This document shows positions 45,431-54,185 of a stretch of 60,923 nt of DNA, piece by piece. Numbering within the stretch: the stretch's first letter is position 1; each line of letters starts with the position of its first letter. The notes beneath the pieces were generated by a model. That model had not been told where the DNA came from. It ran no database searches and saw only the letters and a program-made list of their open reading frames with translations. The stretch spans positions 1 to 60,923 of the forward strand of contig NZ_JNLX01000127.1 of assembly GCF_000715495.1 (NCBI RefSeq), given 5' to 3'. The stretch comes from Hymenobacter sp. IS2118. Lineage in GTDB: Bacteria; Bacteroidota; Bacteroidia; Cytophagales; Hymenobacteraceae. Position numbers and translations under genes: made by a program.

Positions 45431-45515
45431 GGGCGAAGCTTGGGTTTGCTATTAAGAAGCTCAAAGTAAAGCTTATCCGGCAGAGCAAAGCAGGGGGCGC
45501 ACTTTTCCGGCGCAC

Positions 45516-47210
45516 TCAGTCCTTGCGCACCCGCTCCAGCAGCAGCTGGTTCATGGGGTTGGGCGCCAGGCCGCGCACGTTGTTCTGGGTCAGGCGCACT
45601 ACTTCGTCGTAATACAGGCTGATAACCGGGCTTTCCTCCACCACAATGCGGTCCATGGCCTGGTAGAGCGCCGTGCGCCGGGCCACGTCCTGGGTACGGC
45701 GGGCCTCGTCGTAGAGCTTGTCGTAGGCTTCGCTTTTGAAGTGGGTTTTATCGGGGCCGGCGGGGCTGAAATTGGGGCTGTAGAACAGGGCCAGGTAGTT
45801 TTCGGCGTCGGGGTAGTCGCCCAGCCAGCTTTTGGCGAAGAAAGCCACGCGGCCATTATCCACCAGGTCCTGCTGCGCGGCGCTCTGGTTGATGTCAATC
45901 TGGACCTGCACGCCCACGTCGGCCCACTGTTTCTGGAGGTACTCCCCGATTTCCTTACGTTCGAGCACCGTGCTCAGGCGTAGTTTCAGCGGGCGCCGGG
46001 GGCCGTAGCCGGCCGCGCGCAGCAGCTGGCGCGCCTTCTGCGGCTGGTAGGTGTAGCCGGGCACTTCCTTTTCGGAAAACGATGGCAGCGCCGTGGGCAC
46101 GAAGCCCGAAGTGCCGGGGTTGCCCACGCCGTTGAGCAGGTACTTTAGCATCTCGGGCTTGTTGATGGCGTAGTTGAGCGCCTGGCGTACACGCTTGTCG
46201 CGCAAGGCCCGGCCCTGCTCAGCCTGTTCCCCGCTCAGGTTGGCCGAATCAAGCTGAAAGCCTAAGTATTCCGTGTTCAGATAGGGCGCTTTCTGCACCG
46301 TGAACTTGCCCTTAAAGTCGTCCCGAATGGTACCATCGGGGTGCATAATCAGGTCGCGCGAACCAGCCCGGATACCGGAGAGGAAATCCAGCTTGCCCTG
46401 CATGAAGGTCAGGAATTCGGTTTTGCGGTCGGGCAGAAAGCTCACGGCCACGGCATCCAGATATGGCAGGGCGCGGCCCTTTTCGTCGCGTCGCCAGTAG
46501 CGGGAGTTACGCTCAAAGAGTAGCACGTTGCCATCGTCCCAGAGCTTGTACTGAAACGGCCCCGTGCCCACCGGATGCTCGCGGAAGTCCTTGCCGTATT
46601 TCGCCACGGCCTCGTGCGGCACCACGTAGGCATAAGGCATGGTCAGAATCCCCAGAAACGGAATAAACGGCTCCTTGAGGTGAATACGCAGCGTGGAATC
46701 GTTGGCCGCCACAAAGGCCGTGTCGCTGATGCTGCCATCGGGTTTTTCCAACACCTTGCCCCGGAAAATCCAGCCGCCGGAGCTAGCCGTAGCCGCGTCG
46801 AGCAGGCGGCGGAAGCTATACACGAAGTCGGCGGCGGTCACTTCACGGCCCTGGCCGCCGGCAAATACCTCGCTGCTGTGGAACCGTACGCCCTTGCGCA
46901 ACACGAAGGTATAGAGCCGCCCATCGGGCGAAATACTGTAGCGCCGGGCCAGCGCGGGCACCGGCAACAGGGCCGAATCCAGCTCCATCAAGCCGTTGTA
47001 GAGTTGGCCCACGGCCCAGGAGTTGGCCTGGTTGCGGGCGAAAGCGGGGTCGAGCGAGGAGAGGGCTTCGGGCTGGTTGTAGCGGAACACGCGGCGCTCG
47101 TCGGCGGCCGGGCGGGCGGCATTGTGGCAGCCGGCCAACGTTAGCAAGCCCAGCCAGAATCCAAACGGTTTAGCCGATAAGCTAGCCCAACGTGCCAAAA
47201 AAGGGGCCAT
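45516..47210 (-). CDS. Peptide-type ABC transporter substrate-binding lipoprotein
   Basis: 564 aa SBP family 5 protein (OppA/DppA group). The lipoprotein signal ends in LTLAGC (Cys at about 28), so it is anchored outside the inner membrane. Family blocks are RVFRYNQPEALSSLDPAFAR, VRFHSSEVFAGGQGREVTAADFVYSFRRLL in shorter parts, and QLDSANLSGEQ near the hinge. No permease or ATPase gene is adjacent, so it either works with unlinked subunits or has another role. A stretch near the C-terminus (GDYPDAENYL) is typical of the group. Confidence 0.9.
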   Translation of the reverse strand: MAPFLARWASLSAKPFGFWLGLLTLAGCHNAARPAADERRVFRYNQPEALSSLDPAFARNQANSWAVGQLYNGLMELDSALLPVPALARRYSISPDGRLYTFVLRKGVRFHSSEVFAGGQGREVTAADFVYSFRRLLDAATASSGGWIFRGKVLEKPDGSISDTAFVAANDSTLRIHLKEPFIPFLGILTMPYAYVVPHEAVAKYGKDFREHPVGTGPFQYKLWDDGNVLLFERNSRYWRRDEKGRALPYLDAVAVSFLPDRKTEFLTFMQGKLDFLSGIRAGSRDLIMHPDGTIRDDFKGKFTVQKAPYLNTEYLGFQLDSANLSGEQAEQGRALRDKRVRQALNYAINKPEMLKYLLNGVGNPGTSGFVPTALPSFSEKEVPGYTYQPQKARQLLRAAGYGPRRPLKLRLSTVLERKEIGEYLQKQWADVGVQVQIDINQSAAQQDLVDNGRVAFFAKSWLGDYPDAENYLALFYSPNFSPAGPDKTHFKSEAYDKLYDEARRTQDVARRTALYQAMDRIVVEESPVISLYYDEVVRLTQNNVRGLAPNPMNQLLLERVRKD

Positions 47211-47267
47211 GCGAACAGGGAAAGAATGTATCTTTGTGCAATGCTACGGCAAAAGTTATTAGCTTTT

Positions 47268-47384
47268 GGTTGTCAGTTGTTCGTTATCAGTTGTTAGGCT
47301 GTGAGGCTCAGAAGGCCCACCGAATTAATACTGAGGCCCAAACAACCAGCAACTGACAACGAACAACTGACAACTGACAACTAG
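47268..47384. repeat. CAACTGACAAC inverted repeat upstream of parA
   Basis: Runs of GTTGTCAGTTGTTCG and its complement CAACTGACAACGAACAACTGAC form an imperfect inverted repeat, and its right arm ends a few bases before the parA start. Confidence 0.75.
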
Positions 47385-47390
47385 AGACTC

Positions 47391-48200
47391 ATGGGAAAAA
47401 TCATCGCGGTAGCCAATCAGAAAGGCGGGGTGGGCAAAACCACTACCTCCATCAACCTCGCGGCTTCCCTGGCCGCGCTGGACTACCGGACCCTGCTCGT
47501 CGATGCCGACCCCCAGGCCAACGCCACGTCCGGCGTGGGCTACGACCCCAAGGACATCCAGAACAGCATTTACGAGTGCATGGTGGACGGCATCAACGCC
47601 CAGGACATCATCATGCCCACCAACATTCTGCCCCACCTCGACCTCATGCCCTCCCACATCGACCTGGTGGGCGCCGAAGTGGAGATGATAAACCTGCCCA
47701 ACCGCGAAGAGAAAATGAAGGAGGCCCTGCGCCCCCTCGCCGAGCAGTACGACTTCATCATCATCGACTGTTCGCCCTCGCTCGGCCTCATCACGGTCAA
47801 CGCCCTCACGGCCGCGCACTCCGTCATCATCCCGGTGCAGTGCGAGTATTTCGCGTTGGAGGGTTTGGGTAAGCTGCTGAACACCATCAAAATCATTCAG
47901 AGCCGCCTCAACACGGAGCTCGAAATCGAAGGCATCCTGCTCACGATGTACGACGTGCGCCTGCGCCTGAGCAACCAGGTGGTGGAGGAAGTGCGCATGC
48001 ACTTTCAGCAGCTGGCCTTCGACACCATCATCCCGCGCAACGTGAAGCTGAGCGAGTCGCCCAGCTTCGGCATCCCCGTCATCCTGCACGACGCCGAGAG
48101 CAAAGGCTCCATCAGCTACCTCAACCTGGCCCGCGAAATCGTGGAGAAAAACAGCGTGGAAGCCAGCCCCGAGGAAACGGCCGAGGACGAGCGGATTTAA
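47391..48200 (+). CDS. parA: Chromosome partition ATPase ParA (Soj)
   Basis: 269 aa. The P-loop is KGGVGKTT (residues 11-18), with the second nucleotide motif in LLVDADPQANATS and the third in DFIIIDCSPSLGL. This is the deviant Walker A type that dimerises on DNA and moves the ParB-parS complex. A long acidic C-terminus (SPEETAEDERI) is a small oddity. A perfect -7 box (TATCTTTG, 47229) lies 155 bases upstream. parB follows after an intervening gene and a repeat. Confidence 0.95.
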   Translation: MGKIIAVANQKGGVGKTTTSINLAASLAALDYRTLLVDADPQANATSGVGYDPKDIQNSIYECMVDGINAQDIIMPTNILPHLDLMPSHIDLVGAEVEMINLPNREEKMKEALRPLAEQYDFIIIDCSPSLGLITVNALTAAHSVIIPVQCEYFALEGLGKLLNTIKIIQSRLNTELEIEGILLTMYDVRLRLSNQVVEEVRMHFQQLAFDTIIPRNVKLSESPSFGIPVILHDAESKGSISYLNLAREIVEKNSVEASPEETAEDERI

Positions 48201-48221
48201 TTTGTGAGCTTAGCCTGGGCT

Positions 48222-48581
48222 ATGAACAATTGGGAACTATCCAAAAATCAGCCTTTTGAAGGGGTATTATTACGTGGCAATCCCATTGTATGGGAGCAGC
48301 TGAAAGAGAATTTGTCTTTCGGCACAGTCCTGACTGGAAAGATTTTCGTTCGCACCCCTTTCGGTGTATTCTTCGATTCAGGTCATGGATTCCCGGTGTT
48401 GATGAATGTACCAGAGTTCGCCAAAGGCTACATGAAATTTCCCGATGACTACCCAGAACTAGACAGTGAAATTGGTGGACAGCTTGTAGGGTTTGATGAC
48501 AGCAACAGACAACTACGCGCTGCCAGGCTTGGGATAGACATCCACTTTGACGCTAACCCCAACGGAGCCACACACCAGTAG
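48222..48581 (+). CDS. Unknown protein inserted between parA and parB, S1-like pattern
   Basis: 119 aa from the ATG (MNNWELSKNQPFEG); a GTG six codons upstream would also fit. The line TVLTGKIFVRTPFGVFFDSG resembles S1 RNA-binding folds (G.V...FGVFVDLG) but is incomplete. Codon use is AT-richer than in the flanking par genes, with TTA and ATT codons rare in the rest of the window, so recent acquisition is likely. Function unknown; small immunity-like proteins look similar. Confidence 0.7.
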   Translation: MNNWELSKNQPFEGVLLRGNPIVWEQLKENLSFGTVLTGKIFVRTPFGVFFDSGHGFPVLMNVPEFAKGYMKFPDDYPELDSEIGGQLVGFDDSNRQLRAARLGIDIHFDANPNGATHQ

Positions 48582-48606
48582 CAACCCCAGTTTCTCCAGA
48601 TTCTCC

Positions 48607-48658
48607 AAACCCCATCGGGGCGGCATTCGTTGGACGAGTGCCGCCCCAATGGGGCTTT
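48607..48658 (+). terminator. Terminator-like hairpin after the inserted gene
   Basis: CCCCATCGGGGCGGCATTCG pairs with CGAGTGCCGCCCCAATGGGG with one mismatch and a few wobble pairs, followed by CTTTAT. Confidence 0.65.
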
Positions 48659-48730
48659 ATCGTTCATAGTCATTGCTTTTCTACCGACCTGCCGCCTCGT
48701 TGGAGCTAGATTAAACTGCTCTATCCATCA

Positions 48731-48771
48731 GGCTCCCCCTCTCTCCAAGGAGAGGGGGCCGGGGGGTGAGG
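48731..48771. repeat. Single-arm REP-like element
   Basis: GGCTCCCCCTCTCTCCAAGG with the complement of the CCTCACCCCC core (GGGGGGTGAGG). The same motif is doubled and inverted at 18193-18313. Confidence 0.65.
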
Positions 48772-48792
48772 TGAGCCCCCAAAACTTCCGGC

Positions 48793-48822
48793 TTGCCCTT
48801 CGCCCAACAATCCGTAATTTTG
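48793..48822 (+). promoter_or_regulatory. Bacteroidota-type promoter for parB
   Basis: TTG, 19 bases, TAATTTTG, a perfect match to the consensus, with the parB start 44 bases after the box. It gives parB its own transcription, apart from parA. Confidence 0.7.
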
Positions 48823-48865
48823 ACATCCGTTGCCGCATGCCTTTTATGGGCCCGGCCGATGAACT

Positions 48866-49852
48866 ATGGCTTTAGAGAGAAACGAAGAGAAACTGCAAGC
48901 CGCCCTGGCCGCCGCCGCGTCGGTGAAACGCAAGAGTGGCCTGGGCCGGGGCCTCAACGCCCTTATTGAAGGCAGCTACGATAAGAAAGGCGAGCGGCCC
49001 GGTTCCAGCGACCGGCTCGTGTCGCATCCGGTGAACTCGGTTGGCTTTATTTCGGTGGAGCACATCGAGGCCAACCCCTACCAGCCCCGCACCCATTTCG
49101 ACCAGCAAGCCCTACAGGAACTGGCCGAAAGCATTAAGATTCAGGGCATCATTCAGCCCGTGACCCTGCGGCAGCTTGGCACCAATTCCTACCAGCTGAT
49201 TTCGGGCGAGCGGCGTTTGCAGGCTTCCAAGCTGGCGGGCCTGGAAACCATTCCGGCCTACATCCGCAAGGCCGACGACCAGCAGATGCTGGAAATGGCC
49301 CTGATTGAGAACATTCAGCGCGAAAACCTGAATGCCATCGAAATTGCCCTCAGCTATCAGCGGCTGCTGAGCGAGTGCAACCTGCGCCAGGAAGAACTGG
49401 GCGACCGGGTGGGCAAAAACCGCAGCACCGTTACCAACTACCTGCGCCTGCTCAAGCTGCCGCCCGACGTGCAAATCGGCCTGCGCGACGCCGAAATCAG
49501 CATGGGCCACGCCCGCGCCCTCATCGGCATCGACGACCCCAAGGCCCAGATAGAGCTTTTCCGCAAAATTGTGGCCGAGGAGCTGTCTGTGCGCCGGGTT
49601 GAGGAATTGGTGCGCGGCGGCTACGGCCGGCCCGCTGCCAACAACGGCGCCGAGGACAGCGGTGCCCCCGCCGCCCCCGCCCAGCCGGTGGTGCCCGCCG
49701 CCGAGCTGCGCCGCACCGAACGCCACCTCACCGACCGGTTTGGCTCGCGTGTGCAGGTGCGCCCCGGCCCCAAAGGCAGCGGCGAAATCAAAATCGCCTT
49801 CGACTCGGTGGAGGACATGCAGCGCATCCTGCACATCCTGCATCCCTCGTAA
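48866..49852 (+). CDS. parB: Chromosome partition protein ParB
   Basis: 328 aa DNA-binding protein with CTP-dependent clamp activity in its family. GLGRGLNALIEG (about 27-38) is the start-proximal motif; EANPYQPRTHF and ISGERRLQASKLAG are the CTP-site motifs. The DNA-reading helix-turn-helix follows (about 170-205, CNLRQEELGDRVGKNRSTVT). A Gly/Pro/Ala linker and a C-terminal dimer domain finish it. The unusual N-terminal extension (about 25 residues) is lysine- and alanine-rich. DUF5683, dapB and lepB follow on the same strand. Confidence 0.95.
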   Translation: MALERNEEKLQAALAAAASVKRKSGLGRGLNALIEGSYDKKGERPGSSDRLVSHPVNSVGFISVEHIEANPYQPRTHFDQQALQELAESIKIQGIIQPVTLRQLGTNSYQLISGERRLQASKLAGLETIPAYIRKADDQQMLEMALIENIQRENLNAIEIALSYQRLLSECNLRQEELGDRVGKNRSTVTNYLRLLKLPPDVQIGLRDAEISMGHARALIGIDDPKAQIELFRKIVAEELSVRRVEELVRGGYGRPAANNGAEDSGAPAAPAQPVVPAAELRRTERHLTDRFGSRVQVRPGPKGSGEIKIAFDSVEDMQRILHILHPS

Positions 49853-49891
49853 GACCGTTGGTCCTTATTTGTCAGAACCAAACGATATCGG

Positions 49892-49925
49892 CTTACTAAC
49901 AACCGATAACTAACAACCGACAACC
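49892..49925. repeat. AACAACCGATAAC repeat before the DUF5683 gene
   Basis: CTAACAACCGATAACTAAC and CAACCGACAACC are direct variants of the CAACTGACAAC repeat found upstream of parA. Confidence 0.55.
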
Positions 49926-49968
49926 AAAACACGCTAAAAATCGGGCGTTTGCCGTTAGCCGGTTTGCT

Positions 49969-50742
49969 ATGAAAAAATTGAGTCCTCATTTCCGGGTGCT
50001 ACTACTGGTGGCGGGCATTTTGCTCGCCGGTTTGAGTGCACGGGCGCAGGTTTTCGCGCCGCCAGCAGGTGAGGTAATTCGCGCCGATACTACCGAGCGC
50101 CGCGACGTGGTGGTGTCGGCCGAAGCCAAGCGCAGCAAAGCTGCCGCCGACTCGGCCAAGCGCACCGAGCGTCTGTTTCACGTTTATCTAAAGCCCGTCG
50201 TCGTTGACGGTGTTTACTATCCGGCTATTGAATTTCGCGGCATCCGACTGACCCGGCCAGGCAAAGCGGCGCTATTATCCGCCCTCTTGCCCGGCGCAGG
50301 CCAGATTTACAACCGTCGCTGGTGGAAATTGCCGCTGGTGTACGGCGCGCTGGGCGGCGTGATTTATGGGGAAGTGTTTTACCAGACCCGCTACCGGCAA
50401 TACGCTGACGCCAGCAACCTGCTTAAGGACGAAGCGTCCAAACCCGATGGCCTTCGGCCGGGGTCCGATGCGCTGGACTTGCCAGTTCGCCAGGAGCGTA
50501 CCATTGCGGCTATCGACAATGGTGTGCAGTTTTATCGCGGCAATCGCGACATCTTTCTTCTTTATATCGGCATTGCCTACGGGCTGCAAATAGTGGATGC
50601 CTTGGTCGATGCCCACCTCAAAGATTTCGACGTGAGCGAGGACCTCAGCCTGCATTGGCAGCCCGCGCTGCTGCCCGTACCGGGCCGGGCCCTGGCCCTG
50701 CCCACCGCCCCCGGCGTGACCTTTGCGCTGCGCGTGAAATAA
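49969..50742 (+). CDS. DUF5683 membrane protein
   Basis: 257 aa. The N-terminal signal-like segment (MKKLSPHFRVLLLVAGILLAG) is followed by a hydrophilic part of about 80 residues. The membrane-associated DUF5683 domain starts LLSALLPGAGQIYNRRWWKL (about 100-120), with a helix pair and an IDNGVQFYRGNRDIFLLYIG helix. The family is found almost only in Bacteroidota, often in this gene order between parB and dapB. Its role is unknown; the GAGQIYN motif recalls small-molecule-binding TM pairs. Confidence 0.88.
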   Translation: MKKLSPHFRVLLLVAGILLAGLSARAQVFAPPAGEVIRADTTERRDVVVSAEAKRSKAAADSAKRTERLFHVYLKPVVVDGVYYPAIEFRGIRLTRPGKAALLSALLPGAGQIYNRRWWKLPLVYGALGGVIYGEVFYQTRYRQYADASNLLKDEASKPDGLRPGSDALDLPVRQERTIAAIDNGVQFYRGNRDIFLLYIGIAYGLQIVDALVDAHLKDFDVSEDLSLHWQPALLPVPGRALALPTAPGVTFALRVK

Positions 50743-50860
50743 GCCGTTGGGCAGGGCGGGTGGTTAAACTGCTTCTTTTGTGGGCCGGTTTCCATGTCGG
50801 CGTCTGTCCTCTGCCACTCCCCGGCGGCCAATAACTCATCTTCCAGAACTTGTCTACTTC

Positions 50861-51580
50861 ATGAAAATTCTACTCATCGGCTACGGTAAAATGGGCCAAA
50901 CCATTGCCGCACTGGCAGCAGCCCGTGGCCACGAAATCGCGGGCATTGTGGACCTGCACGCCACGCAGCTGAGCATTGGCGACTTTACGCCGGCCCAGGT
51001 GGATGTTGCCATCGAATTTACGCACCCCGATTCTGCTTTCGACAACGTGATGGCCTGCCTGCGCCAGGGCATCCCGGTGGTGTGCGGCTCCACGGGCTGG
51101 CTGCACCATTTTGAGGAAGCCCAACAGTTGGCCGCAGAAGTAGGCGGCAGTCTCTTTTACGCCTCCAACTACAGCGTGGGCGTGAACCTGTTCTTCCACT
51201 TCAACGAATACCTGGCGGCCAAGATGCACCAGTTTGGTGGCTACGACGTAGCCGTGCGGGAAATTCACCACACCCAAAAAATCGACCAGCCCAGCGGCAC
51301 CGCCCTCACCGCGGCCGAAGCCATCATCCGGCACTTCCCCAGCAAAACCACCTGGCGCAACGCACCCGCCGAAACGCCCGCCGAGCTGGCCGTTATCAGC
51401 GAGCGGGCTGGCGACGTGGTGGGTACGCACATCGTTACCTATTCCTCGGCCGTGGACCGGCTGGAACTCACGCACGAAGCCCACAGCCGCGAAGGCTTTG
51501 CGGTGGGTGCCCTGCTGGCGGCCGAGTGGCTGCCCGGCCGGGTGGGCGTGTTCGGCATGAAAGAGCTGCTGGATTTGTAA
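50861..51580 (+). CDS. dapB: 4-hydroxy-tetrahydrodipicolinate reductase
   Basis: 239 aa enzyme of lysine and diaminopimelate synthesis, using NAD(P)H. The start MKILLIGYGKMGQTI begins the nucleotide-binding motif directly. The catalytic His pair and Lys are in VREIHHTQKIDQPSGTAL (about 140-157), and FASNYSVG-like ASNYSVGVN binds the substrate. The length is a little short of E. coli DapB (273), normal for Bacteroidota. Preceded by DUF5683, followed by lepB at 93 bases. Confidence 0.95.
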   Translation: MKILLIGYGKMGQTIAALAAARGHEIAGIVDLHATQLSIGDFTPAQVDVAIEFTHPDSAFDNVMACLRQGIPVVCGSTGWLHHFEEAQQLAAEVGGSLFYASNYSVGVNLFFHFNEYLAAKMHQFGGYDVAVREIHHTQKIDQPSGTALTAAEAIIRHFPSKTTWRNAPAETPAELAVISERAGDVVGTHIVTYSSAVDRLELTHEAHSREGFAVGALLAAEWLPGRVGVFGMKELLDL

Positions 51581-51673
51581 CTTCCCCGACCCGCGCTGGT
51601 GACGGCACAGCCTGCCGGCATTCTGTTGCGTTTCTTTACCTGAATTTCATTGCCAAGCCCAAGCTTGCTCCCC

Positions 51674-52822
51674 ATGTCTTTGCTCAAAACCGACCGCACC
51701 ACTGCTCCCAAGGCGCCAAAAACAAAAACCCGCGAGTGGGCCGATTCGCTGATTTTTGCCATTGTGGCGGCCACGCTCATTCGTTGGGCCACGTTTGAGG
51801 CCTACACCATTCCCTCGCCCAGCATGGAAAACTCCCTGCTGGTGGGCGATTACCTCTTCGTGAGCAAGCTGCATTACGGCCCCATCACGCCCCAAACGCC
51901 GCTGCAAGTCCCCCTCACCCACCAAACAATGTGGGGCACTGCCATGCAAAGCTATTCCGAGCTCATTCAGCTGCCTACCTACCGGCTGCCGGGCTTCTCG
52001 GAAATCAAGCGCAACGATGTGGTGGTATTTCACGTGCCCCACGAGTCGCAATTTCCGGCCGACCTGCGCACCAACTACATCAAGCGTTGCGTGGCCGTGG
52101 CCGGTGATACGCTCGAAATCCGGGATGGCAAGGTGTTTCTCAACGGCCAGCCCGGCGTAACCCCGCCCGGCCTGGAAACGACCTACTTTATGCAGGTCGA
52201 CAACCCCAACGACGAGGTGTTGGCCGACCTCCGCGCCCAAAGTGTGGTGGACTACGACCAGCCCGGCGGCAGCCCGCAGGCCGTTACCGCGCCCGACGGC
52301 AAAGTGGGCTACGCCATCAGCTGCACGGCGGCGGCGGCAGATTTCTTCCGCAAGCAGCCCTACGTGAAGGGCCTGACCGTGATTGAGCCGCAGGTAGCGC
52401 TGTTTCCCGACGTAGCCGATTTCCGCAACTCCCCGGCCGTGAGCGCCACGCCGCGCGGCTGGTCCCTGGACAGCTACGGCCCGCTGCCCATCCCTAAAAA
52501 GGGCCAGACCATCGCTCTTTCGCCCGGCAACGCGGCCATCTACTTCAAGATAATAGCCCGCTACGAACACAATACCGGCGTAACCTGGAAGGATGGTATG
52601 ATATACCAAGATGGTAAAATGCTCACCAGCTACACCATCAAGCAAAATTATTACATGATGATGGGCGACAATCGCCACAACTCCGAAGACTCGCGCTTCT
52701 GGGGTTTCGTGCCCGAAGACCATGTGGTGGGCAAGGCCGTACTCATCTGGCTGTCAGTTGACCCATTCGGGGATTTCTGGCACAAAATCCGCTGGAACCG
52801 CCTGTTCAACATCATTCACTAA
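51674..52822 (+). CDS. lepB: Signal peptidase I
   Basis: 382 aa membrane serine peptidase that cleaves signal peptides of exported proteins. One helix anchors the N-terminus (about 23-40). The nucleophile is Ser50 in IPSPSMENSLLVGD, and the general base is Lys137 in NYIKRCVAVAGD. A 130-residue insertion between the Lys box and the last box is usual in Bacteroidota. The final signature is MMGDNRHNSEDSRFWG. It closes the par/dapB cluster. Confidence 0.95.
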   Translation: MSLLKTDRTTAPKAPKTKTREWADSLIFAIVAATLIRWATFEAYTIPSPSMENSLLVGDYLFVSKLHYGPITPQTPLQVPLTHQTMWGTAMQSYSELIQLPTYRLPGFSEIKRNDVVVFHVPHESQFPADLRTNYIKRCVAVAGDTLEIRDGKVFLNGQPGVTPPGLETTYFMQVDNPNDEVLADLRAQSVVDYDQPGGSPQAVTAPDGKVGYAISCTAAAADFFRKQPYVKGLTVIEPQVALFPDVADFRNSPAVSATPRGWSLDSYGPLPIPKKGQTIALSPGNAAIYFKIIARYEHNTGVTWKDGMIYQDGKMLTSYTIKQNYYMMMGDNRHNSEDSRFWGFVPEDHVVGKAVLIWLSVDPFGDFWHKIRWNRLFNIIH

Positions 52823-52825
52823 ATC

Positions 52826-52925
52826 GCTGATTGCCGTTGATTAAACTGATTTCATTGAGTTTTTGAAGTCGTTAATTAGAGCTTTTTGAATCAGCGAAAT
52901 CACATAAATCAGCGGTAATCAGCTA
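52826..52925. repeat. Imperfect inverted repeat rich in CTGATT
   Basis: TCGCTGATTGCCGTTGATTA and the complement of AATCAGCGGTAATCAGC lie at opposite ends of a 100-bp AT-rich gap, arms about three-quarters identical. Separates convergent lepB and ung and could end both transcripts. Confidence 0.55.
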
Positions 52926-52926
52926 T

Positions 52927-53589
52927 TTACCAGGTTATTGGCTCTAGGGCCTTGCTTTGCAGCCAGGCATTGGCTTTGCTGAAGGGCTTGCTGCCGAAAA
53001 AACCCTTGTCGGCCGCGAACGGCGACGGGTGCACTGATTTCAGTATCAGGTGCTTTTTCTCGTCTATCAGCTCGGATTTTTTGCCCGCGTAGGCACCCCA
53101 GAGAATGAATACCACGTGTTCCTTCTCCTGCGACACTTTGCGGATTACGGCATCGGTAAACTCCTCCCAGCCTTTCTTTTGATGCGAGGCGGGCTCGCTG
53201 GCCCGCACCGTGAGCGTGGCATTGAGCAGCAGCACGCCTTGTTCGGCCCAGCGGTCGAGGTTGCCGTTGGGTGCGGGCGGCGTGCCGGGAATATCGGTCT
53301 GCAATTCCTTAAAAATATTCTGGAGCGAGGGCGGCGTGCGCTGCCCCTCTTGCACCGAAAACGAGAGGCCGTGCGCCTGGTTTCGGCCGTGGTAAGGGTC
53401 CTGGCCCAGTACCACCACCTTCACGTTATCGAAGGGCGTGGCATCGAAGGCGTGGAATATCTGGGGGCCGGGCGGGTAAACGGCTGCTGTGGCGTACTCA
53501 CCTTTCACAAAGGCAATTAACCGTTGGAAATATGGTTTTTCGAACTCATCGGCTACCACGGGCCGCCAGCTTTCGGCTATCTTTACCAT
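52927..53589 (-). CDS. ung: Uracil-DNA glycosylase, family 1
   Basis: 220 aa base-excision repair enzyme that removes uracil from DNA. The catalytic Asp64 is in VVLGQDPYHGRNQAHG, the uracil-binding region in GVLLLNATLTV, and the leucine-loop His in SVHPSPFAA. Length normal. The start MVKIAESWRPVV follows AT-rich DNA with no clear -33 box. Diverges from apaG with a 115-bp gap. Confidence 0.95.
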   Translation of the reverse strand: MVKIAESWRPVVADEFEKPYFQRLIAFVKGEYATAAVYPPGPQIFHAFDATPFDNVKVVVLGQDPYHGRNQAHGLSFSVQEGQRTPPSLQNIFKELQTDIPGTPPAPNGNLDRWAEQGVLLLNATLTVRASEPASHQKKGWEEFTDAVIRKVSQEKEHVVFILWGAYAGKKSELIDEKKHLILKSVHPSPFAADKGFFGSKPFSKANAWLQSKALEPITW

Positions 53590-53704
53590 TGCAGTTTTTT
53601 AAGAAAATAACGGAACTTTTGCGGCGTTCTATCGCCACTTTTGCGTAAAACCAATTTGGGCGGGCCCCTGTTAAGCCCGCAGTTACTTATCAGCTCCGAC
53701 ACTT

Positions 53705-54091
53705 ATGCCCACCACCACTACGCAGGGCGTCACCGTTTCGGTTACGACCAACTACCTGCCCGACTATTCCAGCCCCGGCCAGGAGCATTTCGTCTTTGCC
53801 TATAAGATTGATATTCGAAACAACAGCGAGTTCACGGTGAAGCTGTTGCGGCGGCACTGGCATATTCACGACGCCAATGGCGTGGTGCGCGAAGTAGAGG
53901 GCGAAGGCGTAGTGGGCCGCCAGCCGGTGCTGGAGCCCGGCGAGTCTCATCAGTACGTGAGCGGCTGCAACCTGAAATCGGGCGTGGGCAAGATGCGCGG
54001 CACCTACCTGATGGAGCGCGTAGCCAACGGCCAGCAGTTTTCGGTGGAAATCCCCGAGTTCACCCTCATGGTGCCGTACCGGCTCAACTGA
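53705..54091 (+). CDS. apaG: ApaG-family protein
   Basis: 128 aa with the ApaG immunoglobulin-like beta fold. Characteristic lines are FVFAYKIDIRNNSEFTVKLL, RRHWHIHDANG, VVGRQPVLEPGESHQYVSGC and MRGTYLMERVANGQQFSVEI. It is often annotated as a Co2+/Mg2+ efflux protein, but its real role is not well established. A CACTTTTG lies about 65 bases upstream. No membrane segment. Confidence 0.93.
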   Translation: MPTTTTQGVTVSVTTNYLPDYSSPGQEHFVFAYKIDIRNNSEFTVKLLRRHWHIHDANGVVREVEGEGVVGRQPVLEPGESHQYVSGCNLKSGVGKMRGTYLMERVANGQQFSVEIPEFTLMVPYRLN

Positions 54092-54096
54092 GCCGG

Positions 54097-54176
54097 TAGC
54101 TGCCAGCCATTAGCTAGTAGCTTTGTCCTGCTGATAGCAGCAGTAGCTAAAGGCTAGCAGCTGAAAGCTAACAGCT
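54097..54176. repeat. TAGCT / AGCTA imperfect repeats
   Basis: Several TAGCTGCCAG, TTAGCTAGTAGC and CTAGCAGCTGAAAGCTAACA units in both orientations just before a methyltransferase gene. A -7-like TAGCTTTG is embedded. Confidence 0.4.
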
Positions 54177-54185
54177 AAATCCAAG

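Noticed and set aside
44570..47210. Siderophore uptake operon
   Set aside because: An esterase and a peptide-type binding protein are neighbours, but there is no permease, ATPase or siderophore receptor beside them, and the binding protein belongs to the peptide group.
50174..50183. TGTTTCACGT half parS inside the DUF5683 gene
   Set aside because: Only one half-site is present; the other half does not match and the bases are coding.
52025..52042. TATTTCACGTGCCCCA inside lepB resembles a parS site
   Set aside because: Only 12 of 16 bases match the consensus TGTTTCACGTGAAACA, and it lies in coding sequence explained by the protein.
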